Below, one piece after another: positions 25,807 to 36,169 of a stretch of 64,000 nucleotides of DNA. Location: the NCBI GenBank assembly GCA_000467715.1, contig AJFK01000093.1, positions 62,001 through 126,000 of the forward strand. Reading direction: 5' to 3'. The position numbers were made by a program, and so were the translations under genes. How positions within the stretch are numbered: the first letter of the stretch is position 1; the number at the start of each line of letters is the position of its first letter. The notes below the pieces were generated by a model. That model ran no database searches. It was given only the letters and a program-made list of their open reading frames with translations, and was not told where the DNA came from. This stretch comes from Hysterium pulicare CBS 123377 (Eukaryota; Ascomycota; Dothideomycetes; Hysteriales; Hysteriaceae).

Positions 25807-26216
25807 GGTTGTGGCTGAATAGACAAATGACAAGTGATAGCTAAAACACAGAATGAAAGAGGTTGTTGAGCTGGGTTGAAAATGAGACAGTGCGTAAGGA
25901 GACAAACGTTCCTGGGGAAAACACGGCTGTACGTCAATCTGTGGTCAAACATATAGGCATACGAGTTACTAGGTCTGCATCTGCGACTGGATGAGCGCAT
26001 GCGAGAATGCGAGTTCTCAGGATCCCTTGCCTTGGCCAACATTGTCGAGCATCGCATAGAACTGAGGAGGATTCTACTGCAAGGAAAAGCAACATCCTGC
26101 CATGCCATACAAAAGATTTAATTCCCTCTATCCATATATAGGCCCCTCTACATCCTGTGTGGAGAGCCTCTAGTCCATGATTTCTGACCCCTGAGTGTGT
26201 TCCCCGCCGGATAGAG

Positions 26217-27920
26217 TCAAGCAGTCCTTTCCGCGAAGGTGACATCCAACTGATGCTTGATCACAACAGCAAATACTTGTTGCTTATCCCAAGAAATCTT
26301 TGAATTCGGTGTATCGGATTTTTTGAGGTCAAATGTCCAGACCATCTTAGCGATGATCAAGCGCATCCATGCCCACCCAAGAGGTTCACCGACGCAGTTC
26401 TGAGGTCCCCAGCCGAATGCTCGGACACCCTTCCTATTATCATAGTAGTATGGTGACTTAGGATCGGTCTCAGCCTGGGGAAGCCATCTCTCTGGGTGCC
26501 AAGCTTCTGGCTCATGGAAGTATTCCGCAGAGTAGGACAGAGCCAGTGGTTGCACGGTGAGCATTGTCTGCTTGTTCTCAGAAGTTATTCGGACAGTATA
26601 GTGGGGGAACTCACATTGCCTGGCACAAAGCGACCGGCAACTATGCCACCATTTGGAGGCGTGACACGCATATGTCCGATAGGGCTGAAGTTCGTTAGCT
26701 CCATAGGACGTCAAAAACAGATCTCTGTCCGACCCACTTTGGATTGCACATTCTGAGGGCCTCTTTGAGAACGGCGGTGAGATATGGGAGCTGTTTCAGA
26801 GCTTGCAATGTCAGATCAGATGACAGTGAGAATTTCCGGACCTCGTTTTCCAATTTTGATAGAGATTCTGGATTCTGCAGGAGATTGTTGACGACTCCCG
26901 TAAGTGCTGTAGCCGTAGTTTCGCTTGCAGCATTGATGAATAGCATAGAGTTTAATATGACCTCGTCTGGAGTCAAGCCTTCTTCTCGATCTTCGCTCCG
27001 GAGTAGCTGTGATACTATGTCTGGTCGATCAATAGCAGAACAGGGTGAAAGTCGCCGTTTCAGTTTTGCCGCGACACGTTCGCGGTAGTCCATTTGTTGC
27101 TTGATGATTTCTTTCGGGATAAGGAACCCTGCTAGAGGTTTAAGTAAAGTGTTGATGATCGGATAATATCGTAAGTTAATGGACAGATAATGAAGCTTGA
27201 TAGCCGCGGCCATTTGAGCCATCCAGTCCTCATATTCGCACTTCTCGAGGCAACCAAATGATTCCCCAAAGGAAAGATCGCTGATAATATCAAAGAGTGT
27301 AAATTTGAACCAATCAACGATGTTGATAGTGGTTCTACCTTTGGCGGAAGATCGTTCGCGTAGTTTGTTGATGCAAAGACTGACGTATTCTTGAAGAATG
27401 GGCTCTTGCTGTAAAACAGCTCTCTCGCTGAACGCAGGATCCATGAATCGCCTGATTCTTGCATGTTCTTTCAAATCAGACGTAACGAAAACAGACGCAG
27501 CTCCGCCCTCCGGACTACCGTGCCAGAGCTCACTCTTACGGAATGCTTCATGATTAGCTCCATCACGGTTAGAGTAGATATCGTCCCAAGCACTTGGGTT
27601 CGTAAAGGAGAGCTCGTTAGGTGCAGTTCGCACGATGTGGCCATATTGTGCATGCAGTTTCTGGATTTCATACGGGAAATGCCCACCCCAAACTGCACGC
27701 ATATATGGAAGTCTTGAGGCGCGCCAGAGAAGAGGCCCTGGGAATTCAGCGAGTGGGTGGAAAAAAAGGTTATAGATCCAAACAGTGACGGGATACTGTG
27801 ACTGTGTTAGCACAAAAGAATTCGTACACCACAGTGGGACCTTACTAGACAGACAAGCAAGGTCAAATTAACCACCCGAGACCAAGTGTCATTTCCTATG
27901 AGAATGTCTATATACCCCAT
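26217..27920 (-). CDS. Cytochrome P450, CYP65-like
   Basis: Four minus-strand exons (27920-27846, 27801-26738, 26684-26615, 26567-26217) join in frame into 519 residues. An N-terminal membrane anchor leads into NLFFHPLAEFPGP. The I-helix reads FINAASETTATAL, the K-helix EALRM with ExxR, then HPERWLPQ and the haem loop FGWGPQNCVG with the ligand Cys. The loop has Gln where nearly all P450s have Arg (FxxGxRxCxG). The length and motifs suit an ER-bound monooxygenase of secondary metabolism, close to CYP65-like enzymes by feel. The intron after LRMCNP has a GTGGGT donor and a GCTAAC branch site. It is the only gene in the left half of the cluster that still reads through. It may be functional or freshly orphaned. 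Confidence 0.88.
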
Positions 27921-28523
27921 GTTCACGTATCGAATGCTGACTGTGCACAAAATACTTTGCTTCGTCGTCAGTTGGAAGGCAGTTGAGTGAGAAGGGGAAG
28001 CAAGCTGCAGTGCGGCGAAGCGCGGGTTCAAGAGCTCCACGGCACAGTCAATTGCGGTTATGATGGTGCCCCAATTTTGGTAGCCAATTGCAGCCCACCA
28101 ACATGTCTGTGCTGAAGATGTAGATGTCTTCAAATTAATGGATGCCGCAGCCTTTCTCATTGCAGTCCGACCTGGCAACTCGCATAAAATAATCTTACCA
28201 CCGCTGCCACCCGGTGCTTTCTCTGAAAGAACAGGGCAAAATCTTGGTACGAGTATAAAAGGCCATTCCCTGAACTAGTCTGGGCCGATTTTGAGGTCTA
28301 TGAGCTTGTGGCCCCGGCTGGGCTGCCGGTCAGCCAGCAGGCTTTCTTTGAAGCTGGGTAATCGTCTAATTAGGAAATGGGGATACCAGTTCCGAATTCG
28401 TACGATCAATATATGCGATTTTATAGAGATCCGCCCCCCACTCATATAATAGCCAGTCTCCTACACCTGCTTGCTGCCAGAACTGTCCCATTTCTATCAC
28501 ATCTCGTGCCGTTATCATCAAAT

Positions 28524-28763
28524 ATGTCTTCGTACGTCACCCAACGTGAGCAGAAAAGAGCGTTGAGAGAGTGGCCAGTCCCAAGGCTATTAAAGCGTCG
28601 TCGGAAGGGGGAGGAGGAGGAGGAGGTATCTTCAGCAGCCTTCGAAGAAGATAGCGATAGTTCCATTAGCAAACTTAACTTAGAAGAAGCACCTGCCCAT
28701 ACAAACCTTCAGCTTACAAACGATGATAGTACTCAAACTGTCAGAGCCTCTGCGCGCTATTAG
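28524..28763 (+). CDS. Small charged hypothetical protein
   Basis: A 79-codon frame starting MSSYVTQREQKRALREW, followed by a basic LLKRRRKG, a Glu run from GAG repeats and a Ser/Asp-rich tail. The basic-then-acidic pattern could be nuclear, but I recognise no family. It lies 600 bases from the P450 in the decayed half of the cluster and may be a remnant or non-coding. Confidence 0.3.
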   Translation: MSSYVTQREQKRALREWPVPRLLKRRRKGEEEEEVSSAAFEEDSDSSISKLNLEEAPAHTNLQLTNDDSTQTVRASARY

Positions 28764-28910
28764 CCCAAATAGTAACATATAAAACCGGAACAACGGTTTC
28801 ATATGAGCAACTACCAATTTTCTGGACTCTTGCCTGCTGTACCTGAATGAGATTGTCAAAACGTCTCGATTTCTGAGGTGTCAACACAGGGCCAGGGAGC
28901 GTTATCGAAC

Positions 28911-29852
28911 GGATCTCGAGCAAAACGGAGGTCATGCATTTGACGTTGTGGCGCCTTCTCTTCCCAACTTCGGCTTTTCATCCGCGGTTCGAAAGCCAGG
29001 CTTTCGCCTCGAACACTACGCCGGCACTTGCAATCAACTGATGACGACCTTGGGCTATGAGAATTATGCTGTTCAAGCAGGATACTTGGTAAGTAATCTC
29101 AAGGACCGGGATTCCCTGATCTGACCTTCGTTCTTCAGGGTGTGCCCATTTCAAAAGTGATTGGGATGCATCACAAGAATTTGAAGGCGTTGCATTGGAA
29201 TCTGGTGCCTTCTCGGCCACCTACGTTGGCATCCCCGTTTGCATTTGCCTCCTTCATCATAACCCATATGTTCAAACTCTATAGCCATGAAGAGGCTAAA
29301 GGTCTCGAGCGCACCATGGCCATCCAGAAGAATGGTTGGGGCTACCATCACATCCAACAAACCAAACCCGAGACCATTGCTTACGCATTTTCTGACAGCC
29401 CTATTGGGCTTTTAGCTTGGATCTATGAGAAACTTCATGACTGGACGGATGAATACCCCTGGACGGAGGAAGAAGTCTGCAGCTGGGTAAGTATGTACTG
29501 GTTCAGCAGAAACGGGCCTGGAGCTAGCACTCGAATACATCATGAGACACTATCCGGACGAAGTTCCTGCATATCTCTCAGATGTTAAGCTGGTAAGGTC
29601 AACATTCCATATTCTTTTACACGAGAGTCTAAATCTTTAAAGGGCCTAGCCTACTTTTCAAAGGAAATCGTTCTCCTTCCTAAAGCTTGGGCTCGCAGCT
29701 TGGGTCAAGTCGTGTATTGGTAAGAGCATGATAAAGGCGGACATTTCGCTGCCTGGGAACGGCCGGACGCCATTGTTGGAGACTTGATGGCGATGTTTTC
29801 GAAAGGAGGTCCGGCATTTGGCGTTATCGATGGACGGAACGGCTACGAGTGA
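28911..29852 (+). pseudogene. Epoxide hydrolase (alpha/beta fold), 5'-truncated relic
   Basis: Similarity to fungal and insect juvenile-hormone-type epoxide hydrolases begins abruptly at HAFDVVAPSLPNFGFSS and continues through LEHYAGTCNQLMTTLGYENY, PETIAYAFSDSPIGLLAW, YEKLHDWTDEYPWTEEE and finally [17 protein letters not shown]. The N-terminal third, including the HGWP oxyanion region, is missing. The nucleophile motif GGDWG is replaced by AGYLG, so the catalytic Asp is gone. An in-frame stop near 29.72 kb and at least one frame change lie downstream. The intron at 29089-29138 is still recognisable. A hydrolase here would fit a terpenoid cluster using epoxidised intermediates, with the neighbouring cyclase and P450. 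Confidence 0.82.
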
Positions 29853-30075
29853 CATACCGAGCAGAGGATGTACATGACATCCAACGGGCTCTGGATAAGG
29901 GTACGCTAAGATTCGAAGTTGTAAGGATTTGATGCATCTTGGAGTAAATTGGTTGATTGAGGAGACTTGGTGCGAGCAACTGACCAAGGGTTTCCCGAGG
30001 TGGTGCACGGCCGGGCTTGGCGCACACCAACACCAAAATCTATCAAACTTCAAAATACAAAGAAACAACCAGAAA

Positions 30076-30252
30076 ATGGCCTTAGTTGATGATGCACTGG
30101 CAAAATATGATGCAGTGAAGAATACTAACTATACTAGAATTTCTGAGAAGCATCAAATCGACTGTACAACGCTGTTGCGTCGCTACCAAGGCGTTGCTAG
30201 CTGTAAGAGCGCCCAGTACGAAGCTGGGGTTATTGATTCAATCGGAACTTGA
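30076..30252 (+). mobile_element. pogo/Fot1-type transposase, N-terminal scrap
   Basis: The frame starting MALVDDALAKYDAV continues with ISEKHQIDCTTLLRRYQG, which matches the first helix-turn-helix of Fot1/pogo DDE transposases (Tc1-mariner superfamily) found throughout filamentous fungi. Similarity stops after about 50 residues. No catalytic domain or terminal inverted repeat was found around it, so only a fragment remains. It lies among broken genes and may mark the agent of the rearrangement. Confidence 0.6.
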
Positions 30253-30401
30253 CACCTCGAAATCCGCTCCTCAGATCTCGGCGTTCCTGTGCCCTTGACT
30301 TTTGGTTTCCTGGGTATCTAAGCATGATTTTCGAAAACCACGAAGAGAATCCAAAGGCCAGGGTTGTAGATCTTCCAACCATCACAACATGGGCTTGTAG
30401 T

Positions 30402-30447
30402 ACTTTCCCATGCTAAGGGAAAATTATACTACTAAAACCACAAGCTC
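30402..30447 (-). pseudogene. Half tRNA-Ala copy
   Basis: Twenty-six bases identical to the tRNA-Ala gene at 22.3 kb (the anticodon arm and part of the D arm) are followed by a slightly changed 5' acceptor strand. The T arm and 3' acceptor strand are absent. In their place the plus strand shows GGGCTTGTAGTA, which is nearly complementary to the other end of the fragment. Confidence 0.8.
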
Positions 30448-31020
30448 TTAACCTGCTAATATCAACATGTTTTTTTCTTTGCTTTATAATACTTCAAGGA
30501 CAAAGCTCTTCTTATCTTCACTTCATCGCAGCGAAATAACATGTCAAGATTCATTTCTTTCCTGCGTGCGCAGCTTATCGCGGGTGGCATGAAGGTGGTA
30601 AGAAAATGCTTCATAGGGATAAGATTTACAGGTGATTAAGGTGTTTTAAACCTTACATACGCACCTAACCCAGAACCAAATCCTAAGACTTTTGGTTTTC
30701 CAATGCGCTGCCCACACTTTCTGACGTGCTGAAACGAGAACTTGAGCTATAGCAGCAACAATCTTTCTGGTGGCCCCAATGGAGTTCCCTGCATTTGACA
30801 ACAAATATAACGGTCTCAGTCTTTTGTTAACCAAATCGAAGATACTAATCCTGCATTTCCCGCTCAGAATAAGATGGAGGGCTTGTATAGTGCAGCTGGC
30901 TCACCCTCTCTCCTGGTAGCGCTGATCATATACCTGCTATGCACCGCTACGCACATCTAGTCAATTCGGATGAAGATGAAGACGCCCCGGAACTGCCCAG
31001 CTGAAGGGCTTTTGACGATG
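30448..31020. other. Unassigned stretch in the decayed half
   Basis: No supported gene. A short frame at 30541 starting MSRFISFLRAQLIAGGMK has no recognisable family. The surrounding elements are remnants, so this is probably unrecognisable debris. Confidence 0.45.
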
Positions 31021-31275
31021 GTTTTATAGCCCTGCTTGAAAAAGCTTTTGGCATTCAACCTTGGCGACTTCCTAAAATGGAATAATTCTGTGGTCAGGGT
31101 TTTCCAGTGACCAATGGTACCCTTTGGCAGCATTCTAGGAAACTCCTCAAGCTGTGGTTTTCTAAAGCCAACATCTCAGACCTGGGTTTCCTTTCACGAG
31201 AAGTGGATGCTTCTCTCCAGAAACTCCCATCAGATGGAATCATATCGATTTGCAACCCGACTGTTCGTAATCGTG
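31021..31275 (+). pseudogene. Fragment of a second P450, CYP52-like
   Basis: The readable part is VTNGTLWQHSRKLLKLWFS, then NISDLGFLSREVDASL and a short continuation to a GTGAGT site at about 31272. This corresponds to the C-helix region (DGxxWxHSRxLLxPxF) of CYP52-like fungal P450s. A weaker upstream match has GIQPWRLPKM. The catalytic C-terminal half is not in the following sequence. It is a second oxidase relic in the same decayed block. Confidence 0.6.
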
Positions 31276-31803
31276 AGTAATGTGCACTTCCGTGGAGAAT
31301 CCCTGCGCTAACATCCGCAGTTCCTGAATACATGAGTACTCAAGGTAGATGGATATGAGATCGGAGAACATATTCTCAGAAACATGAGGCCATCTCGCTC
31401 ATGATAGATTGTCGAGTTGGTCCAAGAACGGAGGGAGAAGTCGAGGGATCCGCGCGGAAGTGTCGCGCTCATCCGGCACAAGAGACTCAAAGGGGACATC
31501 CATCTCTGACCACTCTTCAGCTTCTCGCCATAATCCCAACACGCCCGAGCTTCCTCCCTCTACTATTAACTTTTCATAAATTCCGAGCTCCTGGAAAGAT
31601 CGCAAAGCATTTGGACTTTAAGATAAGGGTCCGAGCATCGAACAATGAGCGATGAAGCGATACCAAAACACTCGCATCGATGGAGCAAATGCGGTAGGTA
31701 GTACGTAAATGTCACAGGATCCCGATGGATTGGTTCTGCCGCCGTGATCCATGAAATTGGTGACTAATCCTTCCTCGCACTATTTCAAGCTTCAGGCTGC
31801 TTA

Positions 31804-32053
31804 CTGTGTACATGGCTTGTTCCCATACTACACCATCTTTTCACCTCCGACTGAGCGGCCGAGCACAATACGGTGTCGATCAACCGGCCAAAGATTACTG
31901 CATTAGGTACTGAAAATTGCAAGATTGGCCAATAAGGTTCTCTGAATACATAGCAAAGACTGTAAGATTCTCTGTGCACGAAATCTTACCATCAGCAGCG
32001 CTACGGCTCGGCGTTCGGTCGGAGGTGAAAAGATGGTGTAGCAAGGTACACAG
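31804..32053. mobile_element. MITE-like inverted-repeat element
   Basis: The arms 31828-31864 and 32006-32041 are inverted copies. The outer 24 bases (CTACACCATCTTTTCACCTC and the next four) pair perfectly and the inner part has two mismatches and one gap. Outside the arms an octamer CTGTGTAC (31804-31811) is mirrored by GTACACAG (32046-32053), so the element is about 250 bases. I see no open frame inside and no clear target-site duplication. It could be a non-autonomous DNA transposon or a hairpin transcript source. It ends 92 bases before the start codon of GMC1. Confidence 0.6.
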
Positions 32054-32145
32054 AAATGGGCAATGCGGCGAAGCCTACATAAATCCCTACTCCCTATCCA
32101 CTTGCATTCTTATGTTCCACCTCTCACTGCCCGTTGTCAACCGCG

Positions 32146-34304
32146 ATGATTCTGCCACAGGCGCGGGCGCTCTTCATATCGACGCTCTTACTACATTTAT
32201 CTCTAGCGATACAATTACCTCCCGGCTCACAATTTGGCAGGCCAGGCCTTCCAAATTCTGTCGATTATGTGATCGTCGGTGGAGGGACAGCGGGGTTAGC
32301 TGTTGCACAACGGCTTGCGTCGACTGCATCCGTTGCTGTCATTGAAGGAGGCCGTTTTTACGAAATGGATAACGGCAACCTATCTACTGTCCCAGGCTAC
32401 ACATCGAATTTCGTCGGGAAAAATCCGACACTGAGGAACCCACTCATCGACTGGGAGCAACATACTGTGCCACAAGCAGTAAGTTGTAGAGATTGGTCGG
32501 GTCACGTACTTGAAAGCTGATCAATAAGGGTCTCACCAATGAGAGCCTGTTTTATACCTCGGGCAAAACTCTTGGTGGTGGTAGTGCCAGAAACTTTTTC
32601 GTCTATCATCGGTACGTATTGCAACTCTTACGAATGCGCCCTTGCTAACTGAGATAGTGGCACTGTGGGAAGCTACCAACTATGGGCTGATCAAGTGGGA
32701 GATCCTTCGTATACTTGGCCCAACCTTCTCCCGTATTTTCAACGAAGTGTCAAGCTAAATCCCCCGAATATCAAGGCTAGACCTGCGAATGCCAACGTGG
32801 AATTCGACCCATATCTATATTCGACTTCTTCCGGTCCTGTGCAAGTATCATATTCTAACTGGGCCAACTCTATTGCTTCCTATTTCGCCACTGCTTTAGG
32901 ACAGGTCGGCATCAAGCAAATTCCGGGCCTTCTCAGCGGAGCCCTTTTGGGTTGGCAATATACCGTTCTGACCATTGACCCGATTACGCAAACTAGGAGC
33001 TCCTCACAAACTTCTTTCCTCAAAGAGGCATTCGAGCAACGATCGTCAAATCTGGTTGTCTATACGTCGACATTGGCGAAGAAGATTCTTTTCAACGGTA
33101 CGACCGCTACCGGAGTTCAAGTAGATAGCGAAGGAGTCACGTACGTGCTCCAAGCCAGAAAGGAGGTCATCCTGTCTGCCGGAGCCGTGAGTTAGAAACG
33201 CACAGAGCATCAATTTTCCAACTGATTGCCATCTTCAGTTCCGTTCGCCGCAACTTCTAATGGTCTCAGGCATTGGTAACGGTGCGCAGCTCAGCCAATA
33301 CAACATCTCGGTCATTGTAGACCGCCCCGGGGTCGGGCAGAATATGTGGGTAGGTTTCAGTGTTCACGCCCGAAGCTTGAAAAATCGCGCTGATTCATCC
33401 AGGATCAACTGATATTTGGACCCTCGTATGAAGTGAATCTCGGCACGCATGCCGCTCTGTCCAACCCAGCCTATTTTGGTTCCGCAATTGAAGAGTTTAA
33501 CACCAGGGCAACTGGCATCTTGACGAATGCAGCCGCAGACATCATAGGTTAACCCCCAACCCCCAAGTCTTACCATTTCCAGGCGCTAAGTTGCGACTTC
33601 CTCTAGCCTACGAAAAGCTGCCCACAGCTCTCCTCTCTGAGAACACCAGCGCCGCCTTAAATAACACTTTCGGTGCCGACTGGCCCGACGTCGAACTCAT
33701 AGCCTTTGATGGCTACCTGGGTTACGGCACCGACCTCGGTAGCGGCGCCCCAGACACCAAGAACTACGTGACGATGTCGTCCACCCAAGCAGCTCTTTTC
33801 TCCCGCGGCAATGTAACCATCGCATCCAACGATACCGCCACAAACCCTATCGTGAACCCTAATTGGTTGTCCGATCCTCGCGATCAAGAAGTAGCGGTTG
33901 CCACATTCAAGCGATGCCGCGAGATTATGAACGCAACAGCGTTGCGAGAGGTCCGTATCGGCGATCGCGAAGCTTTTCCGGGGTACGAAGTTGCGAGTGA
34001 TGAGGATATCCTCGCGGTGGTGAGACGCATGGCTCAGACTGTCTATCACGCGGCTGGTACGAATGCTATGGGGAAGGAATGCGATGGGATGGCAGTTGTG
34101 GATTCCAAAGCTAGGGTGATTGGGACGAATGGTTTGAGAGTGGTTGATGCTTCGGTCTTCCCACTCTTGCCGCCTGGTCATCCTCAGGCTACTGTTTGTA
34201 GGTCATGTCTTTCTTCTAGTCCGATTCTTATCTATAGCTAAAGCTGATGCATATCCGTAGACGCGTTGGCACTGAAGATTGCGGAAGACATTTTGGGTTC
34301 ATAG
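32146..34304 (+). CDS. GMC oxidoreductase, secreted FAD enzyme (GMC1)
   Basis: Seven exons (32146-32478, 32529-32611, 32658-33186, 33239-33349, 33403-33547, 33583-34197, 34261-34304) join in frame into 619 residues. An N-terminal signal peptide ([17 protein letters not shown]) precedes the FAD-binding [20 protein letters not shown]. The GMC signature appears as [18 protein letters not shown], the second as [18 protein letters not shown]. The C-terminal active-site His lies in [11 protein letters not shown] and the closing motif is [17 protein letters not shown]. The sequence should be exported, unlike GMC2. Fungal GMC enzymes oxidise alcohols or sugars; several work in metabolite clusters as alcohol oxidases or cyclising oxidases. 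Substrate is unknown. It lies tail to tail with GMC2, 179 bases apart. Confidence 0.93.
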
Positions 34305-34483
34305 AAGTGGGTAGTTCAAACATCGGTGAAGCACAGCACGAGATACACCACAGTACGTAATCAACGAGATACAAGTGTCATTATCTAGGTCTCCAAAACC
34401 TAGCTCCCACCCCGGAAGATCCGTCGCTGGCCATCCTGATGGAGATTGCCAGCTAGGGTCTTGTGCGGTACATCTTTCGACCA

Positions 34484-36169
34484 TCATTTGGATTCTTTCG
34501 CAATCAGCTCCGCTGCCTGCTCACCAAGTGCATACATGGCCGCTTGATAATGTCCTCCCAGAGGGCAAGGCAAGACACTTGCGTCAGCGACCCTGAGGTC
34601 TTTGATGCCAATCACGCGGAGATCCGAGCTAACAACTTTTCCCATTGCCGCCGTGCCGGCGAAGTGATACCAAGTGCTTGAAGAAGCCTTGACGCGCTCA
34701 TCAATTTCTTCGTCTGTAGACTCAAGCGTCAACGGGCCGTAGGGATCAATCACCAGCTCGCCATCAAGAGTCCCCTCCTGGAAGCCATTGAGGACCTTGA
34801 GAAGATTGCGGACACCGGCACGTAAGATCTCCCTATCAGTGGCAGTAGCGTAGTAGTTCGGATCGATCTCTGGCGATGCAGTTGGGAACCTTGATGTGAG
34901 CTTGACGGATCCTCGGGAAGTGGGAAGAAGATTGAGGACCGCCGCTGTAATAATAGATCCATTCAAGGGTGGTTTAAGACCTTCGATTCCGGCGCCTACA
35001 GGTCCGTATACAATCACCATTTCGGTGTGTGGTCGAGAAGGGGCAATGAGTGGATGATCGTGTACCGCCTCCTCTGCGTCTTGTTTCAGTCCCTTCTTGA
35101 TAACGCCGAAGTCCACTCCGCTAATGGCCAACCAGTCAACTGGGCTCCCAAGTGCATACTCTGGTTTGCTAAAGTGAGGGCTACCAAGAGCGAGACCTTC
35201 CTCTGGCCCATTCCTGAGCTTGTAGAAGAGAGAGACAGATATTTGATCGTGCAGATTCTGGCCGACAGCCGCGTTCTCCAAGACCACGTCGACACCAACA
35301 TCTTGAAGCTGCTCCTTGGGACCGATACCCGATAGCATAAGCAACTCTGGAGTACGGAAGGCACCACAACAAACGATGACCTCTTTGTTCGCATATATAG
35401 TCCTCCCATCAACCAATTCGACTCCACGCGCTGCAACCTCATTCTGTCCGTCGCCAGCAACGCTACTTTGCAACAAGATTCGGCTCGCTTTGCAGCCTGT
35501 GAGAATTTGGACGCATTTGAGTCCGTACACGGATCCACTGGGCTGACGTTTTCCTAGGTGCCAGTTCTCGGTCCACGCGCTTAGGCCAATGGGATCTCCA
35601 GCTTGAGCATCTTCGTTCAATTTCAAGCCGGCGCTGACGAAAGCAGACCTGACCTGCTCCCGAAGTGGATATCTACGGGATTCGGAAGCCGCATGGACCT
35701 TGACCGGGCCATTGAAACCATGTTTGGCCGGGTCAGCTTTGGGGTCATACCAGGTCTCCGATTTCTTGAAGTAAGGCAATTGACCAGCATAGCTCCAACG
35801 CTCTCCGCCCTCGCCAACAATGGAAGCCCAATGGTCATAATCAGTTGCTGAGCAGCGTGTCCAACATCCCGCATTCATGGCGCTACTGCCAGATAGCATT
35901 TTGCCGGTGATGGCTGGAATGCGGCGGTTATTCAACCGTGATTGCTCGACGGAGAAGTCCTTCCAAACATGATCGCTCTCGCGTAGAGCGTGCGCTTGTC
36001 TGGGGTCAAGAATGGCAGGATTAGACTGCTCATCGGTGCCGGCTTCAATAAGGGTGACACTCGAAGCGGGAAGGTATTCGGCAAGACGAGAACTAATGAC
36101 AGCTCCGGTCAGACCACCCCCTATGACGAGATAGTCCGTCTCGGTAGGCGGAGGCTGAGTTGCGGTCAT
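34484..36169 (-). CDS. GMC oxidoreductase, cytosolic (GMC2)
   Basis: One uninterrupted frame of 561 residues, with no intron and no signal peptide (MTATQPPPTETDYLVIGGGL). The Rossmann motif is VIGGGLTGAVISSRLAE, the first GMC signature is KMLSGSSAMNAG and the second GAFRTPELLMLSGIG. The His of the active site is in STWYHFAGTAAMG, and the partner His in LPCPLGGHYQAAM. FAD binding is expected. It differs from GMC1 in gene structure and targeting, so the two are not a recent duplication. It shares the divergent promoter at 36.2-37.6 kb with the methyltransferase, which suggests joint control. Confidence 0.94.
   Translation of the reverse strand: MTATQPPPTETDYLVIGGGLTGAVISSRLAEYLPASSVTLIEAGTDEQSNPAILDPRQAHALRESDHVWKDFSVEQSRLNNRRIPAITGKMLSGSSAMNAGCWTRCSATDYDHWASIVGEGGERWSYAGQLPYFKKSETWYDPKADPAKHGFNGPVKVHAASESRRYPLREQVRSAFVSAGLKLNEDAQAGDPIGLSAWTENWHLGKRQPSGSVYGLKCVQILTGCKASRILLQSSVAGDGQNEVAARGVELVDGRTIYANKEVIVCCGAFRTPELLMLSGIGPKEQLQDVGVDVVLENAAVGQNLHDQISVSLFYKLRNGPEEGLALGSPHFSKPEYALGSPVDWLAISGVDFGVIKKGLKQDAEEAVHDHPLIAPSRPHTEMVIVYGPVGAGIEGLKPPLNGSIITAAVLNLLPTSRGSVKLTSRFPTASPEIDPNYYATATDREILRAGVRNLLKVLNGFQEGTLDGELVIDPYGPLTLESTDEEIDERVKASSSTWYHFAGTAAMGKVVSSDLRVIGIKDLRVADASVLPCPLGGHYQAAMYALGEQAAELIAKESK

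Noticed and set aside
31399-31605. Minus-strand frame with GIYEKLIVEGGSSGVLG, suggesting a flavin monooxygenase scrap
   Set aside because: The match is a general one and too short, with no flavin-binding motif in view.
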